This document shows, piece after piece, positions 1 to 7,393 of a stretch of DNA of 17,652 nucleotides (its first letter is position 1; each line of letters opens with the position of its first letter). The translations under genes were made by a program, and so were the position numbers. The stretch is from an uncultured Lactobacillus sp. (GTDB lineage: Bacteria; Bacillota; Bacilli; Lactobacillales; Lactobacillaceae): the NCBI RefSeq assembly GCF_902491705.1, contig NZ_CABUIW010000045.1:1-17652 (forward strand). The letters run 5' to 3'. The notes under the pieces were generated by a model. The model had not been told where the DNA came from. It ran no database searches and saw only the letters and a program-made list of their open reading frames with translations.

Positions 1-24
1 TTGTTCTTTATTAAATTTAGTCAT
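1..24 (-). CDS. IS3-family transposase orfA, first 8 codons (partial)
   Basis: The eight visible codons read MTKFNKEQ, a usual opening for the helix-turn-helix orfA protein of IS150-type elements. In this family, orfA is fused to the orfB integrase domain by programmed frameshifting to give the active transposase. No clear Shine-Dalgarno precedes the ATG. The only G-rich run upstream (GGG at about 36-34 on the minus strand) is locked in the hairpin at 31-59. The rest of the gene is outside the window, so intactness cannot be assessed. Confidence 0.6.
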
Positions 25-30
25 AATAAA

Positions 31-59
31 AGACCCAAAAGTGTCTAACTTTTGGGTCT
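31..59 (-). terminator. 11-bp hairpin inside the IS left end
   Basis: AGACCCAAAAG (31-41) and CTTTTGGGTCT (49-59) form a perfect 11-bp stem with a 7-base loop. On the minus strand it is followed by TTTTATTATG, so it can act as an intrinsic terminator for transcripts coming from ltrA. It lies between the IS border and the orfA start. Hairpins at this place in insertion sequences are known to shield the transposase from outside transcription, either by terminating it or by masking the ribosome site. That role here is inferred. Confidence 0.7.
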
Positions 60-66
60 CACTTCA

Positions 67-90
67 CTACGCTTGAGGCGTAGCTTTTTT
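67..90 (+). terminator. Small intrinsic terminator at the IS border
   Basis: CTACGC (67-72) pairs with GCGTAG (78-83) around a TTGAG loop and is followed by CTTTTTT on the plus strand. In the plus direction it would stop transcripts leaving the insertion sequence before they run antisense through ltrA. In the minus direction the same stem follows the ltrA stop codon directly, but its expected T-run is replaced by the IS end. It may be the original two-way ltrA terminator, interrupted by the insertion. Confidence 0.6.
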
Positions 91-92
91 CG

Positions 93-1199
93 TTAATTCT
101 GATATAACAATCTAACTTTCATTCCAGTGTTCAGTACACCAACAATTGCACTGCAGAGAACGACTACAAATAATGAAGGATTCATCAAAGAAATGATGTA
201 TCCAATCAATAAACTAAGAATCCAACAGGAGAAGTTAAGTTTATTGATATGACGATATTGTTCCTTGTTGTAATGGATTGCAATGGTAATCCCAATATAG
301 AAGAGGAGCATCCCTCCATACAAACAAGAAATTGCAAAAACAGAATTTGCTTCTTTCTCACTAATGAACTTGAGTGAGACAGTAATTAAACTCAAACCAA
401 ACAAGATAAAGTAGTGAAGGTAGATCAACAAATTTCCAGTTTGGCCAGTCATCTTTTCTTCAATCAAATGATCGAATTCAGTAATGTAACCGAAGAACAA
501 ACTTGCAACAGTCAAGAAGACTAGGATTGAAACAAATGAGAAGTTACTTGGCTTAAAGTAGTCTGCAATTCCGATGATCGTTTCACCAAATGTGATGATG
601 ATTAACAATGTCAATCTTTCAAGCAGGTGTGAAAAGATAATTGGATGCTTCTTAGTATACTTTCCGGTAAAAGCAGGAAGAATCCAACTAATAATAATTC
701 CTAGGAAAGCTACTAATCGTGCCCAGCCCGCATTTGATAAGCCACCAATCAATAGGGTGATTGTCCTAAAGCAAAGAATCCAGCTAAAGGCTTTAGCGAT
801 ATCTTTATCAGCTTGATTATCAGCTTTGAAGAAAACAATCAAATACTGGAGCATTAACGTAAATGATAGTAGACTTGCTGCTAAGAAAAACGTTGTCATA
901 TTCTGGTAGCTAGTATTGCTAAAAGAATTTGACATATAAAGCAGAATTACCATATCAATAAAGTAGAAGGTGATGTCAGTCCAGCTAGAAGAACCATAAC
1001 GATTGGTGAAGACCGACTGTACCATCCATGAATTGATAAAGACAATTACGATTACAGCAAAAATTAAAAACGATATAGGAGCGATTGTTCCATGATGAAG
1101 ATGATGAATTAATCCAGTTGCTTGTGAAATCATGTAAGCAAAGACTAGATCATAGAATAACTCAATCATGGAAACACGCTTAGTTAGTATTTCTGGCAT
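93..1199 (-). CDS. ltrA: Low temperature requirement A (LtrA) family membrane protein
   Basis: This 368-residue integral membrane protein is recognised as LtrA family. It opens with a short basic stretch and the typical LtrA signature of a polar ELFYDLVFAYMISQ segment (about residues 13-26), where the family usually has a conserved E-FYDLVF. Some nine or ten hydrophobic segments follow to the C-terminus. A second family-like feature is the FGETIIGIADYF stretch near residue 206. The family is named for a Listeria mutant unable to grow in the cold, and its biochemical activity is not established. The start at 1199 is supported by GAAAGGG at 1217-1211 on the minus strand, about 11 bases upstream, and no better internal start is seen. 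The gene follows the LysR gene on the same strand after about 110 bases with no terminator between them, so partial cotranscription is possible. Confidence 0.85.
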   Translation of the reverse strand: MPEILTKRVSMIELFYDLVFAYMISQATGLIHHLHHGTIAPISFLIFAVIVIVFINSWMVQSVFTNRYGSSSWTDITFYFIDMVILLYMSNSFSNTSYQNMTTFFLAASLLSFTLMLQYLIVFFKADNQADKDIAKAFSWILCFRTITLLIGGLSNAGWARLVAFLGIIISWILPAFTGKYTKKHPIIFSHLLERLTLLIIITFGETIIGIADYFKPSNFSFVSILVFLTVASLFFGYITEFDHLIEEKMTGQTGNLLIYLHYFILFGLSLITVSLKFISEKEANSVFAISCLYGGMLLFYIGITIAIHYNKEQYRHINKLNFSCWILSLLIGYIISLMNPSLFVVVLCSAIVGVLNTGMKVRLLYQN

Positions 1200-1212
1200 G
1201 TTTTATAAATCC

Positions 1213-1249
1213 CTTTCATATAATATTTTTCTATTTCATTATATGAAAG
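1213..1249 (-). promoter_or_regulatory. Perfect 12-bp inverted repeat spanning the ltrA ribosome site and a candidate -10
   Basis: CTTTCATATAAT (1213-1224) and ATTATATGAAAG (1238-1249) are exact reverse complements separated by 13 bases. On the minus strand the downstream arm contains most of the ltrA Shine-Dalgarno (GAAAGGG, 1217-1211) and the upstream arm contains a TATAAT hexamer (1243-1238). It could be a repressor operator, or, if transcription starts further upstream, an RNA hairpin that hides the ribosome site. No T-run follows, so it is not a terminator. Confidence 0.65.
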
Positions 1250-1310
1250 ATAAGATAAGAAAGTAAAACTAACTTTATATCAAGATTTAAGGCATAACAA
1301 TCAACATATA

Positions 1311-2192
1311 TTAATAATCTTTGTTAATCAAAATCTGCCAAAATTCTTTTTCTGCATCAGTCATAATATAGTTTTCTCTAGTTGCAGCAGCTAAAATAAA
1401 TTCAGGCTGATTCTCGTCAATTAAAGGAATAGTAACCACATTATCATTTTCAGTAATGGCTAAAGTTGTTAGATATGAAATGCCCAAATTTTGAGCGACT
1501 AAATTTTTTACTACTGTAACATCAGGACTGCGATAGATTGTATTGATATTAATTTGTTCTTTTTTCAACATCTGATTTAATGCTTTAGTATGAATAAAAT
1601 CACTACTTAATCCAATAAAATTTTCATTAGCGATTTCCTTGAAGGAGATTGCTTTTTTCTTTGCAAAAGGATGATCTTTACTAACAACAATACAAATTGG
1701 ATATCGCTTGATAATTTCTAATTTAATACCAGGTGCTGGACTTGTTTTCGTTAAACCAAGCATAGAAAAATTTATATGACCATCAATCAATAGATGATAT
1801 AAATCATATGAGCCATTTTCAATTACGTTTAATCGATTGAGAAGTCCTTTAGTAAATAATTCTGGAACAATTTTTAGAAAATAATTTCTACCGATTATTG
1901 GTGGAAGACCGAAAGAAATAGTTGCCTCTTTGTTTTGCTTAATCTCTTCCTCGGCAATATTGATCTCATTTAAAATTGTTTGAACATGTTCATCGAATTG
2001 CATCCCTAAGCGCGTAATAATAATACTTTTATGCGATTGGTCTCGAATTAAAAATTTTCCACCAAATTTATTTTCCAATCGCTTCACAGCCGCAGTAATA
2101 GTAGGTTGACTGACACCAAATTTTTTTGCAGTTTTCGTATAGCTTTTTAAATTTACCAATTCATGGTAGTAGCGCAAGTCTTGTGTATTCAT
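1311..2192 (-). CDS. mleR: LysR-family transcriptional regulator, likely MleR-type
   Basis: This 293-residue protein has an N-terminal winged helix-turn-helix (about residues 3-60) carrying the LysR signature AKKFGVSQPTITAAVKRLE. A periplasmic-binding-protein-like effector domain fills the rest (about 85-290). The start is set at 2192 rather than at the ATG five codons upstream, because GAGGGG lies at a normal 7-8 base spacing from it and would be inside the longer version. The gene is divergent from the malolactic enzyme gene with a palindrome between them. That is the arrangement of MleR activators in lactococci and streptococci, which respond to malate. LysR membership is certain. The mleR role is inferred from position only, and the effector is not visible. 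Confidence 0.85.
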   Translation of the reverse strand: MNTQDLRYYHELVNLKSYTKTAKKFGVSQPTITAAVKRLENKFGGKFLIRDQSHKSIIITRLGMQFDEHVQTILNEINIAEEEIKQNKEATISFGLPPIIGRNYFLKIVPELFTKGLLNRLNVIENGSYDLYHLLIDGHINFSMLGLTKTSPAPGIKLEIIKRYPICIVVSKDHPFAKKKAISFKEIANENFIGLSSDFIHTKALNQMLKKEQININTIYRSPDVTVVKNLVAQNLGISYLTTLAITENDNVVTIPLIDENQPEFILAAATRENYIMTDAEKEFWQILINKDY

Positions 2193-2223
2193 GGTTTTGC
2201 CCCTCATATAAAGAAATATTTGG

Positions 2224-2245
2224 TATAGTTAAACATTTGACTATA
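2224..2245. promoter_or_regulatory. Palindromic operator between the LysR gene and mleS (LysR-box candidate)
   Basis: TATAGTTAA (2224-2232) and TTGACTATA (2237-2245) are reverse complements at eight of nine positions around ACAT. The shape fits the T-N11-A type dyad bound by LysR proteins. Its right arm covers the mleS -35 element at 2237-2242, and the site lies about 30 bases from the regulator start. It is the obvious candidate for binding by the adjacent LysR protein and could serve both autoregulation and mleS control. Confidence 0.6.
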
Positions 2246-2266
2246 AACTTTATCGACTTCTATACT
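2237..2266 (+). promoter_or_regulatory. mleS promoter (sigma-A type)
   Basis: TTGACT (2237-2242) and TATACT (2261-2266) are separated by 18 bases, with five of six matches at each box. The predicted transcript starts near 2273, leaving a leader of about 45 bases that contains AGGGGG at 2303-2308. The -35 box is buried in the LysR-type palindrome. Confidence 0.65.
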
Positions 2267-2316
2267 ACTTCTAATCATACAAGATGATGAAAGGATAAAC
2301 ATAGGGGGATTTGAAA

Positions 2317-3942
2317 ATGACAAATGCATATAATATTTTAAACGATCCTTTTTTAAACAAAGGAACTGCTTTTACTAAGAGTGAAAGAGAGAGTTTAGGT
2401 TTAGTTGGAACCCTTCCTGCAAAAGTACAAACAATTGAAGAGCAAGCTGAAAGAATTTATGAGCAATATAAAGCTCGCACCAAGAGTACTGAACGAAGAA
2501 AATTCTTGATGGAATTGTTTAATACTAATCGTACTCTTTTCTATTATGTAATCGAACAACATATTGAAGAATTATTACCAGTTATCTATGATCCGGTAAT
2601 TGCGCCAGCCATTGAAAAATATAGCGAGATTTTCATGAAACCACAAGGTGCAGCATTCTTATCAATTGATGACTCTGACGAAATCGAAGCAAGCTTAATT
2701 AATGCGGCTGGTGGCAGAAAAATTAAATTGATCGTTGTTACCGACGGTGAAGGAATCCTTGGAATTGGAGACTGGGGTTCAAATGGTGTAAATATCTCTG
2801 TAGGTAAGTTAATGGTCTATACTGCTGCAGCAGGCATTGACCCACGTGAAGTTTTACCTGTGTCACTTGATGTAGGTACTAACAATCAAACTTTAATTGA
2901 TGATCCACTTTATCTAGGAGAAAAACATGCACGAGTAACTGGCGATGATTACTATGAATTTGTAGATAAATTTGTAAAAACTGCTCGCAGCATTTTCCCA
3001 GATGTATATATTCACTTTGAAGACTTTGGCCGCGATAATGCCACTAAGATTTTGAATAAATATCGTAAAGAAATTCCAGTCTTCAATGATGATGTTCAAG
3101 GAACAGGAATTGTATGTCTAGCTGGCGTATTAGGTGCCTTAAATATTTCCAAGCAAAAATTTAGCGATCAAATTTTCCTTACTTTTGGTGCTGGAACTGC
3201 TGGAATGGGAATTGCTAATATGATGTATCGTGAAATGCTTGTTGAAGGTTTAAGCCCTGAAGAAGCCAAGAAACACTTTTATTTAGTTGATCGACAAGGA
3301 TTACTCTTTAACGATACTCCAGGAATTACACCTGAACAGAAGCCATTTGTGCGTGATAGATCAGAATTTGATAATCCAGACGAATTAACTAATTTGGAAG
3401 CAGTTATTAAAACAGTTCATCCAACAATAATGATAGGTACCTCAACTACACCAGGTGCATTTACTGAAGCTGCTATTAAAGAAATGGCTGCTCATACTGA
3501 AAGACCAATTATTTTTCCAATTTCTAATCCAACTGAATTAATGGAAGCAAGCGCTAAAGATTTGATTAAGTGGACTGATGGTAGAGCATTAATTGCTACA
3601 GGTGTACCATCAGATCCAGTTGAATACAAGGGTACTAAATACTACATTGGTCAAGCCAACAATGCATTAATTTATCCAGGACTCGGTCTTGGTGTCTTAG
3701 CAAGTAAGGCTAAATTAGTTAGTGATGAGATGCTTTCTGCAGCTGCACATTCATTAGGCGGAATTGTTGATCCAGATGAAAAGGGAGCAGCAGTGTTGCC
3801 TCCAGTTTCAAAAATTAAGATCTTCTCTGAAAAAGAAGCAATCAGTGTTGCTCAAACTGCTATTGACCAAAAACTTGCAGATGAGAGCATTAAGGATGCC
3901 AAGGAAGCTACTGAAAATATGAAGTGGATTCCTAAATACTAA
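2317..3942 (+). CDS. mleS: Malolactic enzyme
   Basis: This 541-residue cytoplasmic enzyme converts L-malate to L-lactate and CO2 using bound NAD and Mn2+, which consumes a proton and helps raise internal pH. The opening NILNDPFLNKGTAFTKSER and the VGTLPAKVQTIEEQ segment are those of malolactic enzymes rather than ordinary malic enzymes. Visible sites are Tyr91 in VIYDPVIAP, Lys164 in the VGKLMVYTAAAG motif, the metal-site acids at FEDFGRD (234-240) and NDD (257-259), and the dinucleotide loop GAGTAGMG (291-298). Length is normal for the family. The start at 2317 is preferred over the upstream in-frame TTG at 2311 because AGGGGG lies 8 bases before it. The gene is alone in its transcript and a strong terminator follows. 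The malate permease usual in mle operons is not adjacent. Confidence 0.92.
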   Translation: MTNAYNILNDPFLNKGTAFTKSERESLGLVGTLPAKVQTIEEQAERIYEQYKARTKSTERRKFLMELFNTNRTLFYYVIEQHIEELLPVIYDPVIAPAIEKYSEIFMKPQGAAFLSIDDSDEIEASLINAAGGRKIKLIVVTDGEGILGIGDWGSNGVNISVGKLMVYTAAAGIDPREVLPVSLDVGTNNQTLIDDPLYLGEKHARVTGDDYYEFVDKFVKTARSIFPDVYIHFEDFGRDNATKILNKYRKEIPVFNDDVQGTGIVCLAGVLGALNISKQKFSDQIFLTFGAGTAGMGIANMMYREMLVEGLSPEEAKKHFYLVDRQGLLFNDTPGITPEQKPFVRDRSEFDNPDELTNLEAVIKTVHPTIMIGTSTTPGAFTEAAIKEMAAHTERPIIFPISNPTELMEASAKDLIKWTDGRALIATGVPSDPVEYKGTKYYIGQANNALIYPGLGLGVLASKAKLVSDEMLSAAAHSLGGIVDPDEKGAAVLPPVSKIKIFSEKEAISVAQTAIDQKLADESIKDAKEATENMKWIPKY

Positions 3943-3960
3943 AAATTTATAGCTAAAATA

Positions 3961-4020
3961 AAAAGCCTATTTTCGGCAGTATTTATATTATTGATACTGT
4001 CTATGAAAGTAGGTTTTTTT
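3961..4020. terminator. Two-way terminator between mleS and the MATE gene
   Basis: CCTATTTTC (3966-3974) pairs with GAAAGTAGG (4005-4013), with one G-U pair. Inside it a second stem forms from CAGTAT (3977-3982) and ATACTG (3994-3999). The outer flanks are AAAA on the left and TTTTTTT on the right, so it can end transcription from both convergent genes. Confidence 0.8.
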
Positions 4021-4034
4021 ATTGAATTCAATTC

Positions 4035-5375
4035 TTAATTAATATTTTTAATCTTATCTTTTAAATCTAGACTGAAGTGGAAAATTAAATATCCAATCAG
4101 CCAAGTAATAATATCAGTAACAGCTTGAGCCCAAATTATACCGTGATAGCCAATTACTCGATGCATAATTTCCATTGCTAGCCAATAAATGACGCCTTGT
4201 CTAGAGATTGCCATAATAAAGGCTGCCCAAGCATTACCTACAGATTGAAAGACAGTTGTATAAACTAAAATCATTCCTACTAGTGGGGTAGTGATCAAAC
4301 AAGCAATTAACATGTAACTACCTACGTTAATAATATTTGCTTGATTCATAAATAATGCAATTATTGGACGGGCAAAAATAATCAGTACAACGCTTATTAC
4401 AGCCGCATAAACTACTTGAACTAAGATATCGAATCTTAAAATATCTTTTAGTCGTTTCCAGTTTTTAGCACCGTAGTTATATCCAATTAAAGGCTGTGCA
4501 CCAAAGGTGAAACCAACGATAACCAAAATAACGATGTTGTAAATTTTCTGTGTAATTCCCATTGCAGCTACTTGTGAAGCTCCATAAACAGCTAAAGAAC
4601 TATTTAAAAGTGCCATTCCAAAGCTTTGAGCAAAGTTAGTAATGGATCCTGGAATACCGATTAAGAAAATATCTTTAATAGTTTTACCATCGATTTTCAT
4701 TAATCGAGGATTTAAGTTAATATATTTTGCATTATGTAAAGTGAAGTAGATTAATAATATATCAGTTAATACATAACCCAAAATATTAGCAATACCCACA
4801 CCAGTTGCACCCATTTTTAACACAAATAGAAAAATAGGATCTAGGATGATTGCTAAGATAGTTCCTGTCATCGTCGCAATCATAGCTTGCATTGCTAAGC
4901 CTTCAGTACGAATCAAGTTTTGTGGTACCAAAGAAAAGAGAATAAAGACAGCCCCTAAAGCAATGATTCGATAAAAATCAGCTGCATCCCCATATGTGCT
5001 AGCTCTTGCACCTAGCAAATAAAGAATTGGTCTTTCAAAAGCAAGCAGAATAATAGTTAATACAATACCAGTAATAATGCTGATATAAAGACAAAAGCTA
5101 CTGGCATGCTTACTTAAGTCATACTTTTTTTCACCAAACAGCCGCGAAATAACACTACTGCCGCCAAGTCCAAAAATATCGGAGACAGCGATGATGAAAT
5201 TAAATAGCGGCGCACCGATAGTGACGGCCGCTACCAAGTTAGTATCACCAGTTTTGGCAACAAACATTGTGTCGGCTAGATTATAGATCATGGTTGTGAT
5301 CATACCTAGTACAACAGGAAACGCCAATTTGAAATAAACTTTCTTAATCGGCGCGTGTGCAAATAAGTCGTTCAT
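4035..5375 (-). CDS. MATE-family multidrug efflux transporter
   Basis: This 446-residue polytopic membrane protein has about twelve hydrophobic segments. It carries the MATE opening: a short polar N-terminus, then KLAFPVVLGMITTMIYNLADTMFVAK (about residues 16-41) and a GLGGSSVISRLFGEK loop (about 70-84). A similar repeat starts near residue 237 (IPGSITNFAQSFGMALLNSSLAVYG). MATE pumps export cationic compounds in exchange for Na+ or H+, and this one looks closest to the MepA/NorM-like proteins of Firmicutes. The substrate cannot be told from sequence. AGAGGT at 5386-5381 gives a five-base spacing to the start. It is transcribed alone, with a TATAAT upstream at 5412-5407 and a shared terminator with mleS. 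Confidence 0.88.
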   Translation of the reverse strand: MNDLFAHAPIKKVYFKLAFPVVLGMITTMIYNLADTMFVAKTGDTNLVAAVTIGAPLFNFIIAVSDIFGLGGSSVISRLFGEKKYDLSKHASSFCLYISIITGIVLTIILLAFERPILYLLGARASTYGDAADFYRIIALGAVFILFSLVPQNLIRTEGLAMQAMIATMTGTILAIILDPIFLFVLKMGATGVGIANILGYVLTDILLIYFTLHNAKYINLNPRLMKIDGKTIKDIFLIGIPGSITNFAQSFGMALLNSSLAVYGASQVAAMGITQKIYNIVILVIVGFTFGAQPLIGYNYGAKNWKRLKDILRFDILVQVVYAAVISVVLIIFARPIIALFMNQANIINVGSYMLIACLITTPLVGMILVYTTVFQSVGNAWAAFIMAISRQGVIYWLAMEIMHRVIGYHGIIWAQAVTDIITWLIGYLIFHFSLDLKDKIKNIN

Positions 5376-5406
5376 AATATACCTCTAATTAAACTTTCCA
5401 AGATAT

Positions 5407-5412
5407 ATTATA
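5407..5412 (-). promoter_or_regulatory. Candidate -10 box of the MATE gene
   Basis: A perfect TATAAT on the minus strand lies 32 bases before the MATE start codon. No convincing -35 hexamer is visible at 16-18 bases upstream, so the promoter call is tentative in this very AT-rich spacer. On the plus strand of the same gap, TATGAT at 5553-5558 is a weak -10 candidate for the beta-helix gene. Confidence 0.35.
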
Positions 5413-5597
5413 GTAGATTTTTGAATTTCTAAGATCTTCCTTTTTTCATTGTTCAAACTTTGGTTACAAAACTTTTATATTTTTTAGAATAGCTAAACCT
5501 TTTCTTATGAGTTTTATTACAAAATGCGCATTTTTAATTCACAAATAGAACGTATGATAAACACAATCAATCGAAACTCATGAAAGGGGACGTTAAA

Positions 5598-7133
5598 ATG
5601 AGAAAATCAAAATCTGTTATTGCTGTATCATTAGCAGCTGCAATGCTAGCAAGTGTAGTTGTTGAAACTGATCTTCAACCATCTACTGCTCAAGCAGCGA
5701 CAACTACTAAAAAGAGCAATAAGTCAAAACCACCTAAAATGCCCAATGGTAAAAAGACAGGAACGCCTCCAACTAAACCTGGTAAGGGCAAAAAGATGGG
5801 AACTCCTCCGACCGGTAAAGCTGGTAAAGGCGGCCCCAACACTCAAAGTTATGACTATAAGGGGAAATTAAAGGCTACCCTTAATGTAAAATCTGGCACA
5901 AAAAAGATAGGTAAAAAGACTATCTCCAATACTAAAACAGATCAAAATGCAGCCCTTGTTCAAAAGAATGGAAAACTGGTTTTATCTGGAACTAAACTAA
6001 CCAAAACAGGCAGTTCTAAAAGTGACGATAATGCCAACTTTTACGGATTGAATTCAATTTTACTAGCTAATGGTAAAAATGCTGTAGCCACAGTAAATAA
6101 TGCCATACTTACATCAAACGCTACTGGAGCAAATGGTATTTTCGCCACTAACAAAGGTACTGTTAACGTAACAAACACTCAAATTAAAACTAGTGGTAAA
6201 GCTAATTCTAGAGGCTTAGATGCAACCTATGGTGGTAAGATTAACGCCAACAAAGTTAATATCTCTACTCAAGGTGATCACTCAGCTGCAGTTGCTACAG
6301 ATAGGGGTGGCGGTACTGTCAATGTCAAAAATTCTAAGCTTACAACTAAAGGTTCTGGTTCACCACTAGTATATTCAACAGGAACAATCTCACTAAACAA
6401 TGTAACAGGTACTGCAAGTGGTAGTCAGATTGCTGGTATGGAAGGATATAACAAGATTTCATTGAAGAATTCTAGTTTGACTTCAACTAGTAATAAGATT
6501 TCTGGCTCAGATCCAATTAAAAATGGAGTGATTATTTATCAATCTACCTCTGGGGATGCAGAAACTTCCTCAAGTAAAAGTGCTAACTTTAGTGCTGAAA
6601 ATTCAACTTTAAAAACAAAGATATCAAGTGGCGCAATGTTCTATGTAACTAACACCACTGGAAAGATCACTCTGCAAAACACTAATTTGAAATTTGATTC
6701 CAATAATGTAGATTTGCTTCGCGTAGTAGGAAACAATTCTAACAATTGGGGTACCAAAGGCAAAAATGGGGGTCATATTACTTTAACAGTAAAAGATCAA
6801 CAGCTTAAAGGCAACATTGTAGTCGACACCATTTCTAGCGCAAATATTAATTTAACTAACAATTCCACTTATACTGGTAAGACTCAAATTGTTACCAACA
6901 AATATGCTACTAGTTCTTCCAAGTCTAAGACGCCACTCATCATGAATATTGATAATAATTCAAAATGGGTAGTAACAGGCAATTCAACAATCACCAATTT
7001 AAATCTAGCAAAAGGTGGCAAGATCGTTGATAAAGATGGTAAGACAGTCACCATTGTAGCTAACGGAAAAACAGTTCAAAAGGGAACTAGTACTTACACA
7101 GTAACCGTAACAGGTAGTTTTACAAATAATTAA
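5598..7133 (+). CDS. Secreted right-handed beta-helix-like protein with basic linker, function unknown
   Basis: The product is 511 residues. The start at 5598 follows AGGGG at 5585-5589 with 8-base spacing; the upstream ATG at 5580 would place this site inside the gene. Residues 1-33 are a signal peptide (MRKSKSV, hydrophobic core, cleavage after AQA). Residues 34-85 hold no acidic residue and many lysines, with two imperfect repeats KKTGTPPTKPGKG (52-64) and KKMGTPPTGKAGKG (65-78). From about residue 92 to 480 come short Asn/Thr/Ser-rich turns typical of a parallel beta-helix, such as GTVNVTNTQIKTSG, GGKINANKVNIST and GTISLNNV. The motifs GLDATYGG (206-213), ATDRGGGTVNV (233-243) and NGVIIYQS (309-316) recall a widespread family of secreted beta-helix or carbohydrate-binding proteins with Gly/Pro-rich linkers. 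That link is from memory. There is no LPXTG, LysM, GW or SLAP anchor. Charge retention on teichoic acid is one possibility. The gene is monocistronic. Confidence 0.75.
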   Translation: MRKSKSVIAVSLAAAMLASVVVETDLQPSTAQAATTTKKSNKSKPPKMPNGKKTGTPPTKPGKGKKMGTPPTGKAGKGGPNTQSYDYKGKLKATLNVKSGTKKIGKKTISNTKTDQNAALVQKNGKLVLSGTKLTKTGSSKSDDNANFYGLNSILLANGKNAVATVNNAILTSNATGANGIFATNKGTVNVTNTQIKTSGKANSRGLDATYGGKINANKVNISTQGDHSAAVATDRGGGTVNVKNSKLTTKGSGSPLVYSTGTISLNNVTGTASGSQIAGMEGYNKISLKNSSLTSTSNKISGSDPIKNGVIIYQSTSGDAETSSSKSANFSAENSTLKTKISSGAMFYVTNTTGKITLQNTNLKFDSNNVDLLRVVGNNSNNWGTKGKNGGHITLTVKDQQLKGNIVVDTISSANINLTNNSTYTGKTQIVTNKYATSSSKSKTPLIMNIDNNSKWVVTGNSTITNLNLAKGGKIVDKDGKTVTIVANGKTVQKGTSTYTVTVTGSFTNN

Positions 7134-7177
7134 GTAGTTAAATTCTAAATTTTTTCTTCATACAAAAACCTTGAAAT

Positions 7178-7227
7178 AAGGCTTAGAAATTTTCAAAAAT
7201 GAAGGTTTCTAAGCCTTTTTATTTTTT
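7178..7227 (+). terminator. Terminator of the beta-helix gene
   Basis: AAGGCTTAGAAA (7178-7189) and TTTCTAAGCCTT (7206-7217) form a perfect 12-bp stem. It is followed by TTTTTATTTTTT. A short inner TTCA/TGAA pairing may extend the hairpin. It lies about 45 bases after the stop codon and separates the two surface-protein genes. Confidence 0.85.
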
Positions 7228-7311
7228 AATAAGGTCATCTTTTTCAAAATTATAATTCAAAAGTTATAGTTTTATGTTATTTATTTATACAAAAATAAAA
7301 AGTCTAAAATC

Positions 7312-7340
7312 TTGAAAAGTATAGTAATGCCTAATATACT
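7312..7340 (+). promoter_or_regulatory. Promoter of the LPQTG surface protein gene
   Basis: TTGAAA (7312-7317) and TATACT (7335-7340) are separated by exactly 17 bases, with five of six matches at each box. Transcription would begin near 7347, giving a leader of about 47 bases with GGAAGAGG at 7377-7384. Confidence 0.7.
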
Positions 7341-7393
7341 GAGAATGAAGGGATGGAAAATGATATTTAGATAATTGGAAGAGGATGGCAAAA

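Larger units (their letters stand above)
1..66 (-). mobile_element. IS3-family (IS150-type) element, left end, truncated by window edge
   Basis: Read on the minus strand from position 66, the sequence starts TGAAGTGAGACC and continues to AGACACTTTT. This matches the insertion-sequence end at 17509 (TGAAGTGGGACC to AGACATTTT) at 24 of 29 positions. A start codon 42 bases further in opens a reading frame beginning MTKFNKEQ, typical of IS150-group orfA proteins. The element therefore extends leftwards out of the window and its outer boundary is at about position 66. The group is recognised from the TG-ended terminal repeat and from orfA. IS1223 of L. johnsonii is a plausible relative, but that name is from memory and unchecked. 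Target duplication cannot be judged because the other end is missing. Confidence 0.75.

Noticed and set aside
31..59. Hairpin first read as the native ltrA terminator
   Set aside because: Comparison with 17509-17538 shows that it lies inside the insertion sequence end, so it belongs to the IS, although it may still stop ltrA transcripts.
574..816. Plus-strand reading frame of 80 codons inside ltrA
   Set aside because: It is the shadow of a well-supported membrane protein, with no ribosome site and no recognisable features.
5730..5838. Possible phase-variable repeat tract in the beta-helix gene linker
   Set aside because: The two linker repeats have diverged at the DNA level and contain no long homopolymer or short tandem units, so slippage-driven switching is unlikely.
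7345..7374. Short upstream ORF (MKGWKMIFR) in the LPQTG gene leader
   Set aside because: It starts at or next to the predicted transcription start and has no ribosome site, so translation is unlikely.
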